A DNA stretch of 64,000 nt. It comes from Marinobacter bryozoorum (GTDB lineage: Bacteria; Pseudomonadota; Gammaproteobacteria; Pseudomonadales; Oleiphilaceae). The translations under genes were made by a program, and so were the position numbers. Positions 44,781 through 54,284 of the stretch are shown here, one piece after another (positions within the stretch are counted from its first letter, which is position 1; each line of letters opens with the position of its first letter). Where the stretch lies: positions 1 to 64,000 of the forward strand of contig NZ_JAKZAH010000009.1 in the NCBI RefSeq assembly GCF_023156245.1, given 5' to 3'. The notes under the pieces are model-generated. The model did not search any database. It was not told the origin of the DNA and worked only from the letters and a program-made list of their open reading frames with translations.

Positions 44781-46274
44781 ATGGCTGTAAGAAAGGCAGA
44801 CGTAGTGCTGGTCGGCGGTGGCGTCATGAGCGCCACTCTCGGCATGATGCTCAGGCAGCTGGATCCGTCCCTGGACATCGTCATGGTGGAGCGTCTCGAT
44901 CACGTGGCCCATGAAAGTACTGACGGATGGAATAACGCCGGTACCGGCCACGCCGGCTACTGCGAACTCAACTACACCCCGGAAACCGACGATGGCGACG
45001 TGAGCATTGATCGCGCACTGACCATCAACTCGTCCTTCGAAATATCCCTGCAACTGTGGTCGTGGCTGGTGGAGCAGGGCATGCTGCCGGAGCCCAGGAG
45101 CTTTATCAACCGCACGCCCCATATGAGCTTTGTCTGGGGTGACGATGGCGTGGCCTTCCTCAAGCGCCGTTACGAAAAGCTCAAGGCCCACTACCTGTTC
45201 CGGGAGATGGAATATACCGAGTCCCCGGAAACCCTGCAGGAGTGGATGCCGCTGGTGGTCAAGAACCGTGACCCCATGCAGCGAGTGGCAGCCACCCGTA
45301 TTGGTCACGGCGCCGATGTGGATTTCGGCTCGTTGACCCGCAGCATGGTCAAGTACCTGGAAGGCACTCCCAACTTTGAACTGATGCTGAGCTGCCCGGT
45401 ACAGGATCTGAGCCGCAAGGAAGGCAAGGGCCCCTGGAAGATCCGGGTCAAGAACCAGAAGACCGGTGCCGTCCAGAAGATTCAGTCGGACTTTGTCTTC
45501 CTGGGTGCGGGTGGCGGTGCGCTACCCATGCTGCAGAAGTCCGATATTGACGAGGCCCATGGTTACGGCGGTTTCCCGGTCAGTGGCCAGTGGCTGGTTT
45601 GCCAGAAGCAGGACATCGTGACCCAGCACCATGCCAAGGTCTACGGCAAGGCGCCGATCGGTGCACCGCCCATGTCCGTGCCGCACCTGGATACACGTAT
45701 CATCAACGGCGAGCCGGCCCTGCTGTTTGGCCCCTTTGCAGGCTTCACCACCCGGTTCCTCAAACAGGGTTCCATCTTCGATTTGTTCGGTTCGGTGAAC
45801 CCCACCAACCTGCGCCCCATGCTGTCTGTCAGTCGCACCAATATGGACCTGACTCGTTACCTGATTGGCGAAGTGTTCCAGTCCCACAGTGACCGGGTAG
45901 CGTCGCTGCGCAACTTCTTCCCGGATGTCCGTGAGGAAGACTGGAAGCTGCAGAACGCTGGTCAGCGGGTGCAGATTATCAAGAAGACCAAGGAAGGCGG
46001 CGGCAAACTGGAGTTCGGCACCGAGATCGTTGCCGCGAAGGACGGCTCCCTGGCGGCCCTGCTGGGTGCCTCCCCGGGCGCCTCCACCGCGGCCCACGCG
46101 ATGCTGGATGTGATTCACCGGTGCTTCGGCGAACGGGCGCAAAGCGCCGAGTGGCAGGAACGCCTGAGGGAGATTATCCCGTCCTACGGGCAGTCCCTGG
46201 TGGATGATGAGGCGCTACTCAACAAGGTGCGTGAACGGACGTTGTCGACCCTGGGCCTTAAAGAACAAGCCTGA
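44781..46274 (+). CDS. mqo: Malate:quinone oxidoreductase
   Basis: 497 residues, FAD-dependent peripheral membrane enzyme that oxidises malate to oxaloacetate and passes electrons to quinone. FAD-binding start ADVVLVGGGVMSATLGMML, then the Mqo signature HESTDGWNNAGTGHAGYCEL, and LFGPFAGFTTRFLKQGS further on. AAGGTGACTAGCAA precedes the ATG. It bypasses NAD-malate dehydrogenase and, with fumC at 37142, gives two successive TCA steps in this window, though the genes are separate. A perfect palindrome sits in its promoter region. Confidence 0.96.
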   Translation: MAVRKADVVLVGGGVMSATLGMMLRQLDPSLDIVMVERLDHVAHESTDGWNNAGTGHAGYCELNYTPETDDGDVSIDRALTINSSFEISLQLWSWLVEQGMLPEPRSFINRTPHMSFVWGDDGVAFLKRRYEKLKAHYLFREMEYTESPETLQEWMPLVVKNRDPMQRVAATRIGHGADVDFGSLTRSMVKYLEGTPNFELMLSCPVQDLSRKEGKGPWKIRVKNQKTGAVQKIQSDFVFLGAGGGALPMLQKSDIDEAHGYGGFPVSGQWLVCQKQDIVTQHHAKVYGKAPIGAPPMSVPHLDTRIINGEPALLFGPFAGFTTRFLKQGSIFDLFGSVNPTNLRPMLSVSRTNMDLTRYLIGEVFQSHSDRVASLRNFFPDVREEDWKLQNAGQRVQIIKKTKEGGGKLEFGTEIVAAKDGSLAALLGASPGASTAAHAMLDVIHRCFGERAQSAEWQERLREIIPSYGQSLVDDEALLNKVRERTLSTLGLKEQA

Positions 46275-46483
46275 CGGGTTATCCGCCCGGAATCTGCGTG
46301 GTCGAGGCTGCGCAGGTTCCGCCGGACCCCGTCCCCCATCAGCATATTCGATTCCGATCTGTTTCAGTTGTTTTAAGACCTAATCGGTCTGCCTCTGTTC
46401 TCACCCGATAATTTCTTTATATTCCAGCAAGTTGTCTGTCAACTCACCGTGCAAGGCGGTGAACTTCTCTGATCGTTGACGAG

Positions 46484-46489
46484 TATACT
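46484..46489 (+). promoter_or_regulatory. Putative -10 element of the ATP-grasp operon
   Basis: TATACT lies 45 bases before the ATG at 46529, which would put transcription start near 46496, at the edge of the TGTGA-N6-TCACA palindrome. The -35 is weak (TGAACT at 18 bases). Confidence 0.4.
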
Positions 46490-46498
46490 CTTTAGAAA

Positions 46499-46514
46499 TG
46501 TGAAATATCTCACA
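46499..46514. promoter_or_regulatory. Perfect CRP/Vfr-type palindrome overlapping the start region
   Basis: TGTGA-N6-TCACA, an exact core match to the CRP/Vfr operator, ends 14 bases before the ATG at 46529 and two bases before the ribosome binding site AAGGAG. In this place a bound protein would block initiation instead of recruiting polymerase. The match is seen directly; the regulator is inferred. Confidence 0.6.
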
Positions 46515-46528
46515 CTCAAGGAGTGATC

Positions 46529-47767
46529 ATGGCAAAGCGTGAACGCAAGTTTAATCCCGACAAGGGCTATGTGGCGTTACTGGGGTGGAGCCTCAACGCG
46601 GTGGAAGCGGCTGAATCCTTTGATCGCCAGTATGTGGTGGTCGCGCCGGACTGGGCGGAACCCTACTGCGAAGAACACGATATTCCCTACGTGCCCTGGA
46701 ACTTCGAGCGCCTCAATGACCGCTCGGTAGAGATTGCCCAGACCCTGAAAGACATGGGTGTCAATGTGGCCATCCCCCTGTTCGAGGAAACCGTGGAGTG
46801 GGCCGGCGCCATCAACTCGGTGCTGCTGGATAACCCCCGCCTGTTCGGCCAGGCCATGCTGTTGCGGGACAAGGCGCTGATGAAGCGTCGCGCCCAGCTG
46901 GGCGGTATCCGGGTGGGCATCTTCGAGGAAGCCCACGACCGGGAAGACGTCATCCGCTTTCTCAAGCGCGTGAACCAGACCCTGCTGAAACTGGACGGCG
47001 ACCCCAACGACCCGATCCACTTGAAGGCCTTCGACAAGGCCGGCTGCCTTGGTCACCGTGTTATCCGGACTCCTGACGAGGTGGATACCATCCCCGAGGA
47101 AGAATTCCCGGTGCTGATGGAGTCCCACCTGGACGGCTGGGAGTTTGCGGTAGAAGCGTGGATTCATAACGGCAAGATCCGTTTCCTGAACATCTCCGAG
47201 TACGTCACTCTGGGCTACTCGGTGTTTGTGCCGGCGACCCCGGACCTTGAAAAGTACCGCTCACAGATCACGGCCGAGATCGAAAAACTGATCAAGACCT
47301 TCGATATCGACTTTGGCTTTGTGCACCCCGAGTACTTTGTGACCAGCGACGGCACTATGTATTTCGGCGAGGTAGCCTATCGCCCACCGGGCTTCAAGGT
47401 GTTCGAGCTGCTCGAGCGGGCCTACGGTTTCAACGCCTACCAGGGCCTGATCCTGGCCTTCGATCCGAAAACCACGGATGAAGAGATTACCGCTTTCTTC
47501 CCGAAAGAAGTGGTGGATGCCAAGGGCTACGCAGGGTGCTTTGGCGTCTATCCCCGCCGCCGTGTGGTCAGCCGCCTGGAAATGCCGGAAGAGACCGAAG
47601 ACCACGAATACTTCGAGTCCCACGAGCTGACGCCGCCGATGGAAGAAACCGTCACCAAGCGAACCGCCTTTGGTACCCACTGGGGGCTGATCTACTTCTT
47701 TGGTGATGATCCCTATCGCATGCGGGATCTGCTGAAACATCAGGAAGACCTGGACTTCTATGTATAA
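46529..47767 (+). CDS. ATP-grasp carboxylate-amine ligase of unknown substrate
   Basis: 412 residues from the ATG at 46529 (AAGGAG seven bases upstream). Residues 1-95 look like a pre-ATP-grasp Rossmann domain (GYVALLGWSLNAVEAA). The ATP-grasp core follows: RDKALMKRRAQLG (about 115), lysine in LKAFDKAGCLG, the adenine-side LMESHLDGWEFAVEAWI, and the metal/phosphate segment YFGEVAYRPPG with Glu281 and Arg285. This organisation belongs to ligases that make an acyl phosphate and join it to an amine. The last 100 residues are acidic and unfamiliar. I do not recognise a named family. The gene 45 bases downstream encodes a papain-like protein, and the two probably work as a pair. Confidence 0.85.
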   Translation: MAKRERKFNPDKGYVALLGWSLNAVEAAESFDRQYVVVAPDWAEPYCEEHDIPYVPWNFERLNDRSVEIAQTLKDMGVNVAIPLFEETVEWAGAINSVLLDNPRLFGQAMLLRDKALMKRRAQLGGIRVGIFEEAHDREDVIRFLKRVNQTLLKLDGDPNDPIHLKAFDKAGCLGHRVIRTPDEVDTIPEEEFPVLMESHLDGWEFAVEAWIHNGKIRFLNISEYVTLGYSVFVPATPDLEKYRSQITAEIEKLIKTFDIDFGFVHPEYFVTSDGTMYFGEVAYRPPGFKVFELLERAYGFNAYQGLILAFDPKTTDEEITAFFPKEVVDAKGYAGCFGVYPRRRVVSRLEMPEETEDHEYFESHELTPPMEETVTKRTAFGTHWGLIYFFGDDPYRMRDLLKHQEDLDFYV

Positions 47768-47812
47768 TCAACCTGAACTGGCTACGGGCTGCGCGCCCTG
47801 AGGATTTCGGGT

Positions 47813-49843
47813 TTGACTGACAATAACGAACAGGCCGCTTCCGGTGACGTGGCAAGGAAGCTCGCCGTCAGGGTCAAGCGTCTGGATGACGCTGTTGAGC
47901 TGGTAGCGGCAAGCCCCGAGTTTACCCGGTTGTCGAAGATACCCCGCCTGCTGGACAGTGCCCGGCAGGTGCTGATGGTTGATGGTGGGTGCGCCGAGGC
48001 AGAGGCACGGGCCGAGGCAATCGAGCAGTGCGGCGTTTTTGAGGGTTCCGACTGGGCCTACCCGCAGATCCTGATTCCGTCACTGACCAGCCACTCCCTG
48101 CGCAGCCCGCAGATGGAGACTGTGGTCGTCGAGGCGCTCAGTGAACTGAGATTACTTGCGGTGGCCAAGGGGCTCTACCTGCATCCCCATATCTCGAAGG
48201 AGCAGGCCCACCACTACCTGGCGCAGGTGCTGGCTATCAACCTGGAGCTGCTGTTTGGTGTCCCGTCTGAAGCGGAGCGCGAGCAGCAGGGAAAACTGGC
48301 CACCATCAGCCGCAACGTCATTCGCCACCTGGCCGAACGTATCGGCTATGAGCACGTCATCGATCAGTTAATCGACGAGATCTGGCGGATGCTCAACCAG
48401 CGTCCCATCCAGGTGGGTGATGTCCGGCAGATGATTACCCAGATTGCTGTCTGCCGCGCCAACCCCGAAATTGACCTGGGCGGCAGTGGCCAGGGTGCGG
48501 ACCGGCTGATCAGCAGCCTGTTTGGCCCGACCCAGGCCTGTCGGGAAGACCCCGGTGTGGAGGTTTACCAGGAGCACCTGCGCACCATGGACTCGGTGGC
48601 CCTGCAAAGCGAAGCCACGGGCTGTGCCCGGGCCATGCACGATACTGGCCTGGTTTCGCCCTATCATGCGGTGCTTATACGGTACCTGCTGAACACCAGT
48701 CCCAGCCTGGTGGGCGAGGCCCTTGGCCTGTCCAGTACCGGGCGGGACTGCCTGCTGTGCTACCAGGACCTGGTGCATGCCCTGATCCACGAAGGCATTC
48801 ATCCGGAAACCTGTCAGGGCGTGTACGGCCTGGCGCTGATGCTTGAGCGTGGCATCCTGTACCAGCCCCCCGTCGCACCGGCGCTCTGGCGCCAGGTGCT
48901 GCTGCCGGTATCGCCTTATTCCGAGGAGCGCTTGCGAATGGCCTTTGGCCCGGCACCGGGGCCCCGGGCCTGGCTGATCCAGGGTGTGTTGTCGATGCTG
49001 GGCCAGCCGCTGGGTGTGGGGCAGGGGAATAACCCCACCTGCCAGTCGGCGCGGGCCCTGTCCATGTGGGCCTACAATGACCCGGATTACCTGCTGCAGA
49101 TGGTTGCCTGGGCCGCCAGGGATGACGAAATCATCATGCATTTTGAAGGGCAGCCGGTGTCCTCAAGGCTGAGCGAGTCCGGCGTTGCGACGGAAGTCAC
49201 CCTCGACCTGGACCCGGTGTCCCTGCTGGTGGTGCCCCACCTGGACCGTATCTACGCAGAAATGGGGCGCATGTGCATCGGTCGGGAAGGGGACCCCCAT
49301 CGCTGGGTAAACCCTGAATTCCATGGCTGGTGGTCCGGCCGGGGCTTCCGTATCAATGTCGATGTGGCGACGGGTCAGCTGGATGACCTGGACGGATTTC
49401 TCCGCCACTTCTACGTCAGCTACCACCCCTATTACAACGGCAACCAGCCCTTGATCCACCCCCAGCCGGCAGGCATCGCCGTCACCGACAGTGCAGCCCG
49501 GTTTATCGGCTGGCATGCCATTACCATATTGCGGGTCGGGCTGGATCAGCAGGATGAGATGCGGGTGTACTTCTTCAACCCCAATAACGACAGTGGTCAG
49601 AACTGGGGTGACGAGATCGTGGTGAGTACGTCGGGTAACGGGGAGCGTTTCGGGGAGGCCTCCCTGCCGTTCGGGGAGTTCGCCTCGCGGCTGTACATCT
49701 TCCACTTCGACCCGCTGGAGCGTGGCGACCCGGAGGCTGTCCCTGCGGAGGACATCCAGGGTATCAGCGAGATGGTCTATCGCAGCTGGGGTGCAGACCG
49801 GGTGCCAGGGGCTGCCCTGCAGGCGGACAGCGGGCCGGGCTGA
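47813..49843 (+). CDS. Large protein with C-terminal papain-like thiol hydrolase domain, novel
   Basis: 676 residues, TTG start at 47813 (TGAGGA upstream); no signal peptide. Residues 1-380 are mainly helical and unfamiliar. From about 390 the sequence fits a papain-like core: Gln404 and Cys410 in GQGNNPTCQSARALS (the six-residue Gln-Cys spacing equals papain), His568 in FIGWHAITILRVGL, and Asn589 in YFFNPNNDSGQNWG, where the later NWG resembles the NSWG region. Cys, His, Asn and oxyanion Gln are thus all present in order. It probably cleaves or transfers an amide or peptide. The upstream ATP-grasp ligase suggests a make/break pair comparable in logic to glutathionylspermidine synthetase/amidase. 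Substrate unknown. Confidence 0.75.
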   Translation: MTDNNEQAASGDVARKLAVRVKRLDDAVELVAASPEFTRLSKIPRLLDSARQVLMVDGGCAEAEARAEAIEQCGVFEGSDWAYPQILIPSLTSHSLRSPQMETVVVEALSELRLLAVAKGLYLHPHISKEQAHHYLAQVLAINLELLFGVPSEAEREQQGKLATISRNVIRHLAERIGYEHVIDQLIDEIWRMLNQRPIQVGDVRQMITQIAVCRANPEIDLGGSGQGADRLISSLFGPTQACREDPGVEVYQEHLRTMDSVALQSEATGCARAMHDTGLVSPYHAVLIRYLLNTSPSLVGEALGLSSTGRDCLLCYQDLVHALIHEGIHPETCQGVYGLALMLERGILYQPPVAPALWRQVLLPVSPYSEERLRMAFGPAPGPRAWLIQGVLSMLGQPLGVGQGNNPTCQSARALSMWAYNDPDYLLQMVAWAARDDEIIMHFEGQPVSSRLSESGVATEVTLDLDPVSLLVVPHLDRIYAEMGRMCIGREGDPHRWVNPEFHGWWSGRGFRINVDVATGQLDDLDGFLRHFYVSYHPYYNGNQPLIHPQPAGIAVTDSAARFIGWHAITILRVGLDQQDEMRVYFFNPNNDSGQNWGDEIVVSTSGNGERFGEASLPFGEFASRLYIFHFDPLERGDPEAVPAEDIQGISEMVYRSWGADRVPGAALQADSGPG

Positions 49844-49872
49844 CCCGAGCCGCTGCAGGACAGGTCACCCGA

Positions 49873-51003
<1,131 letters not shown>

Positions 51004-51124
51004 TCAATTTTGGGATTACCCGCAAGGATAGAGGAGAAAGCCGGTTTTGTATCACTTGAAAGGGCAGTAATTTCCGTAAAAAGGGGATTGCCGCCGGAAC
51101 AGAGGGCCCCGGCGGCAATGGGCT

Positions 51125-53017
51125 TCAGGTCAGGCGAAAGCCCGAGGAGGCCTGGTTGAGGGACTCCGAGCAGTTACCAAGGGCCCTGGCGTGATCCTCC
51201 AGGTGGCCGCGGATGGTGCGGGATTCCAGGGCGCTGCCGTGGATGTGTTCCACCTTCTGGGCGATCTCTTCAGTGGTGGTGGAAATGCCCTCGACCGAGG
51301 ACACTACCTGTTCCATGTCGCCAGCCAGGGACTGGATTGACTGGGTAATCCGTTCGATGACCGCCACTGCTTCGCCCGCACTCTCTTCACCGGCGTTGGC
51401 CTGTTGCAGGCCCTGCTCCATCAGGGAGCCGATTTCCCGGGTCTCACGGTTCAGGGCGTCGACGATGTCGGCGATGCCTGCGGTTGCGGAAACGGTCTTC
51501 TCCGCAAGGGAGCGCACCTCATCGGCGACGACCGAGAAGCCCCGGCCAGCTTCGCCGGCACGGGCGGCCTCGATGGCCGCGTTCAGGGCCAGCAGGTTGG
51601 TCTGTTCCGCCAGGCTGTTGATGGTGTCAACAATGGTATTCACCTTCTCGCCGGTCTTGCTCAGGCTCTTCACCTGCTCGTGGGTCTGGCGGATCTTGCC
51701 GGAAAGGTCCTGCATGATTTCGCCATTGCTACGAACCACCGTGGCGCCATGACTGGCGGCCTCGTTGGCCTGTTGGGTGGACTCGTTCACCGTATTGGTC
51801 AGCTTGGCGATGTCGGAGGCGGTATGGGAGATTTCCTGAACGGCCGCGGCAGCCTGCTCGGTCTGGGCTTCCACCTGTTCGCTGTTGGCGCTCATCTGGC
51901 TGACCAGTTGCTGCAGTTCGCCCTGCAGTCGGTCCAGGTCCCGGTTGCCGTCGAGTACCTCCCGGATAACACCGGAAACGTCCTCTACCATCTGATTGGA
52001 TGCACCCCCAAGGGCGTTGAACTCGTCATTGGTATTGTGGCCTACACGCAGGCGCTCACTCAGATCACCGGCGGCGACCCGGGTCAGCAGCCTGGCCGCA
52101 TCCTTGAGCCGGCCTACCAGCGTGCGGGAGGCCTGGGTAAGGGTGACGATCAGTACAACCAGCACCACGGCAGAGACGATGATCACCAGCCAGGCGGAGG
52201 CGTCCCTTGCCTGCTCGGCACGGGCGGTGGTGCTGGCTACGAGTCCGGTCTCCAGTGACTGGTTCTGGCGCTCAATCACCGCTTCGAGCTCGCCGCCAAG
52301 GGTCGCCAGCTGCTGCTGGGTGTCCTGGATGGCGTTGATCTGGCTTTCTGCCCGCTCGAAGGCTTTCGCAAACGTCTTCACCGCCAGGCCGAGATCATTC
52401 TCCTCCCAGTCCATGTTCGTGATGACTTCCTGCATGCCATCAATGGCCTGGTGGGTCTGCTCGGCGGATTCCGGGGTAAAGTTGTTCAGGTAATCGGAAT
52501 AGGTTGTCATGGCCAGCTCGATATCCTCATTCATTATCGAGATACTGATCTGGCGCAGCCCTTCATCCATGGCCTTGGTCAGCTCGCCGTGGATGCCCGA
52601 CGATGAGTCAAGGCCCAGGGCCTGACGTTGTTCCAGCCACTGGCGGCGCAGAGCGACATAGGCAGACACCTGTTCGCGGATCTCGGTGGCTGTCGCCTGG
52701 ATGCCCTCATCCGAGATGACTTCTGCCTGGGCCACCAGTTGCCTGGCCTGGCTTTCCAGTGCATCCAGCTGTCCCTGGTACTGGTCAACCTCATCTGCGA
52801 CCAGCCCGTTACTCAGTGTTTCTACCCGCAACCATTCGCCCCAGAGGGTAAGGGAGGCATTCTGATACTGGTTGGCCGATGACCGGTCTTCATAGGACTC
52901 GGAGACCTGGTCCAGCCCTCGCAAGGCGGCCAGCGCCACCAGGACCAGCCCAATCAGGGTGCCCGCAATCAACAACCCGAATTTCTGTCGCCACGACAGG
53001 GAAAGGAAACGCTTCAC
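51125..53017 (-). CDS. Methyl-accepting chemotaxis protein
   Basis: About 630 residues from the GTG at 53017 (GGAGTCCCCCT upstream; the frame is open 20 codons further without a site). First membrane helix about 12-32, an entirely helical periplasmic domain (about 33-270, resembling the HBM/four-helix type), second helix [24 protein letters not shown] domain ([20 protein letters not shown]), then the signalling domain with the hairpin tip [20 protein letters not shown]. No C-terminal CheR-binding pentapeptide (ends SSGFRLT). Ligand unknown. Confidence 0.94.
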   Translation of the reverse strand: MKRFLSLSWRQKFGLLIAGTLIGLVLVALAALRGLDQVSESYEDRSSANQYQNASLTLWGEWLRVETLSNGLVADEVDQYQGQLDALESQARQLVAQAEVISDEGIQATATEIREQVSAYVALRRQWLEQRQALGLDSSSGIHGELTKAMDEGLRQISISIMNEDIELAMTTYSDYLNNFTPESAEQTHQAIDGMQEVITNMDWEENDLGLAVKTFAKAFERAESQINAIQDTQQQLATLGGELEAVIERQNQSLETGLVASTTARAEQARDASAWLVIIVSAVVLVVLIVTLTQASRTLVGRLKDAARLLTRVAAGDLSERLRVGHNTNDEFNALGGASNQMVEDVSGVIREVLDGNRDLDRLQGELQQLVSQMSANSEQVEAQTEQAAAAVQEISHTASDIAKLTNTVNESTQQANEAASHGATVVRSNGEIMQDLSGKIRQTHEQVKSLSKTGEKVNTIVDTINSLAEQTNLLALNAAIEAARAGEAGRGFSVVADEVRSLAEKTVSATAGIADIVDALNRETREIGSLMEQGLQQANAGEESAGEAVAVIERITQSIQSLAGDMEQVVSSVEGISTTTEEIAQKVEHIHGSALESRTIRGHLEDHARALGNCSESLNQASSGFRLT

Positions 53018-53143
53018 AGGGGGACTCCAGATTCTGTTGTTATCAGTGATGACCACTATAGAGAAGCGTAACGGCAAGCGGGTGTATTTCTTGACACCGT
53101 TTGGTTACGAAGTGTTTCTGTCCAGGTGAGGTGGCGGTCCCTT

Positions 53144-53181
53144 GCCAGTGGGCAAGTGTGGGGCCAGTGGGTAAGTGTGGG
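53144..53181. repeat. Tandem duplication of a 19-base unit
   Basis: GCCAGTGGGCAAGTGTGGG (53144-53162) is followed immediately by the same unit with one change, C to T at its tenth base (53163-53181). It lies between the chemoreceptor gene and the tmRNA terminator, outside any gene. Confidence 0.75.
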
Positions 53182-53201
53182 TATCGGGAAGGCCTGAAAC
53201 G

Positions 53202-53225
53202 AAAAAAGCCCCGGAGGTCCGGGGC
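53202..53225 (-). terminator. Rho-independent terminator of tmRNA
   Basis: Stem GCCCCGG (53208-53214) with CCGGGGC (53219-53225), loop AGGT; on the minus strand six T follow (53207-53202). On the plus strand TTTT follows at 53226-53229, so it may also act in that direction. Confidence 0.88.
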
Positions 53226-53239
53226 TTTTCGCGGTTGTT

Positions 53240-53598
53240 TGGTGGAGGCGGCGGGAATTGAACCCGCGTCCGCCAGTACTCTGCCTTGAGATCTACATGT
53301 TTAGTGTCCTTCTATTCGTTTAACCTTGAGCGACCCGAAGGTCAGGGTGCAAAAGGCGAGCTCTTTGAATCTTAGCCTTCAACCAGTGAGCTCTGGTTAA
53401 AGGAGCAGCCTGTTAGCTATGACGTCCTGAAATACCCGTTTACAGGCACCCGGGTCAGGACGACCAGCGGCTTACGCCGCCAGTGCGTAGTTGTCGTCGT
53501 TTGCGACTATTGCTTGCAGCTTTGGATTAACGAGATTGGCTGCCATCTCGACATGCACCCAAGGGTTCGCTACCAGCGTCGAAGCCATGTCGCCCCCC
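53240..53598 (-). ncRNA. ssrA: Transfer-messenger RNA (tmRNA)
   Basis: The minus strand begins GGGGGGCGACATGG and ends in the T-arm and acceptor GGGTTCAATTCCCGCC...CCACCA, with CCA encoded. The tag reading frame GCA AAC GAC GAC AAC TAC GCA CTG GCG GCG TAA encodes ANDDNYALAA, one residue different from the E. coli tag (ANDENYALAA). It rescues ribosomes stalled on broken mRNAs together with SmpB, encoded just upstream. The 5' end is approximate by a base or two. Confidence 0.97.
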
Positions 53599-53608
53599 TT
53601 GTGTGATC

Positions 53609-53638
53609 AGTATATGGGGCCGGTTGGCCGGACTTCAA
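53609..53638 (-). promoter_or_regulatory. Promoter of ssrA
   Basis: Minus-strand -35 TTGAAG (53638-53633) and -10 TATACT (53614-53609) are 18 bases apart. The start would fall a few bases before the mature tmRNA 5' end, which RNase P would then trim. Confidence 0.65.
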
Positions 53639-53691
53639 GCTCTTTCCGCAAAAGCCCGTTGGTAGTTACCCCTAACCGTGTTGCCCGCCAT

Positions 53692-54168
53692 TTATGTGTG
53701 GTCCCGCATGATGCGCTGCTTCTGGCGGTTCCAGTCCCGCTCTTTCTCGGTAGCGCGCTTGTCGTACAGCTTCTTGCCTTTTACCAGGGCAATCTCGCAC
53801 TTCACCTTGTTCTTTTTCCAGTACAGGGCAAGGGGCACGCAGGTATGGCCGACCTGTTCCGCCTTGCCCACCAGTCGTGCGATTTCCTTGGCGTGCAGCA
53901 GCAGCTTGCGGGTGCGGGTCGGGTCGGCAATCACATGGGTGGAAGCCGTGTTCAGGGGCGTAATCTGGGCGTTGAAAAGAAACGCCTCGCCTTCACGGAA
54001 CAGCACGTAGGCCTCGGTGATCTGGCCCTTGCCTTCCCGTAGTGATTTGACCTCCCAGCCCAGCAACTGCACACCGGCTTCGATGCGCTCTTCAATGTGG
54101 TACTCGTGCCGGGCTTTCTTGTTGAGGGCGATGGTGCCCCCGGAGTTTGCCGGTTTTTTCTTGCTCAT
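53692..54168 (-). CDS. smpB: SsrA-binding protein
   Basis: About 158 residues from the ATG at 54168 (GGAAAGA upstream). It binds tmRNA and delivers it to stalled ribosomes. Family blocks: [53 protein letters not shown], and the basic C-terminal tail ending [17 protein letters not shown] that occupies the empty mRNA channel. An IS200/IS605 element begins about 80 bases upstream, with tnpB in the same orientation, so the native promoter region may be altered. Confidence 0.96.
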   Translation of the reverse strand: MSKKKPANSGGTIALNKKARHEYHIEERIEAGVQLLGWEVKSLREGKGQITEAYVLFREGEAFLFNAQITPLNTASTHVIADPTRTRKLLLHAKEIARLVGKAEQVGHTCVPLALYWKKNKVKCEIALVKGKKLYDKRATEKERDWNRQKQRIMRDHT

Positions 54169-54257
54169 GAAGTCTTTCCGTTGGATATTCGGTGTCTGGC
54201 TGTGGGATCGATCCGGCTGCAGACAAGTGGCGAATTTTGACATCCTTGCCCACCTAA

Positions 54258-54272
54258 AGGAAGGCGATTCCT
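54258..54272 (-). repeat. Right-end hairpin of the IS200/IS605 element
   Basis: AGGAA (54258-54262) and TTCCT (54268-54272) pair around five bases, a little beyond the tnpB stop. In this family the transcript through this end forms the reRNA/omega RNA that guides TnpB, with the guide coming from the DNA just past the end, here the smpB upstream region. Confidence 0.55.
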
Positions 54273-54284
54273 ACCGTGTTCAGC

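Noticed and set aside
53240-53300. tRNA-like 3' half with GGTTCAATTCCC and CCA
   Set aside because: Not a separate tRNA gene: it is the acceptor and T arm of tmRNA, whose tag frame and 5' half are both present.
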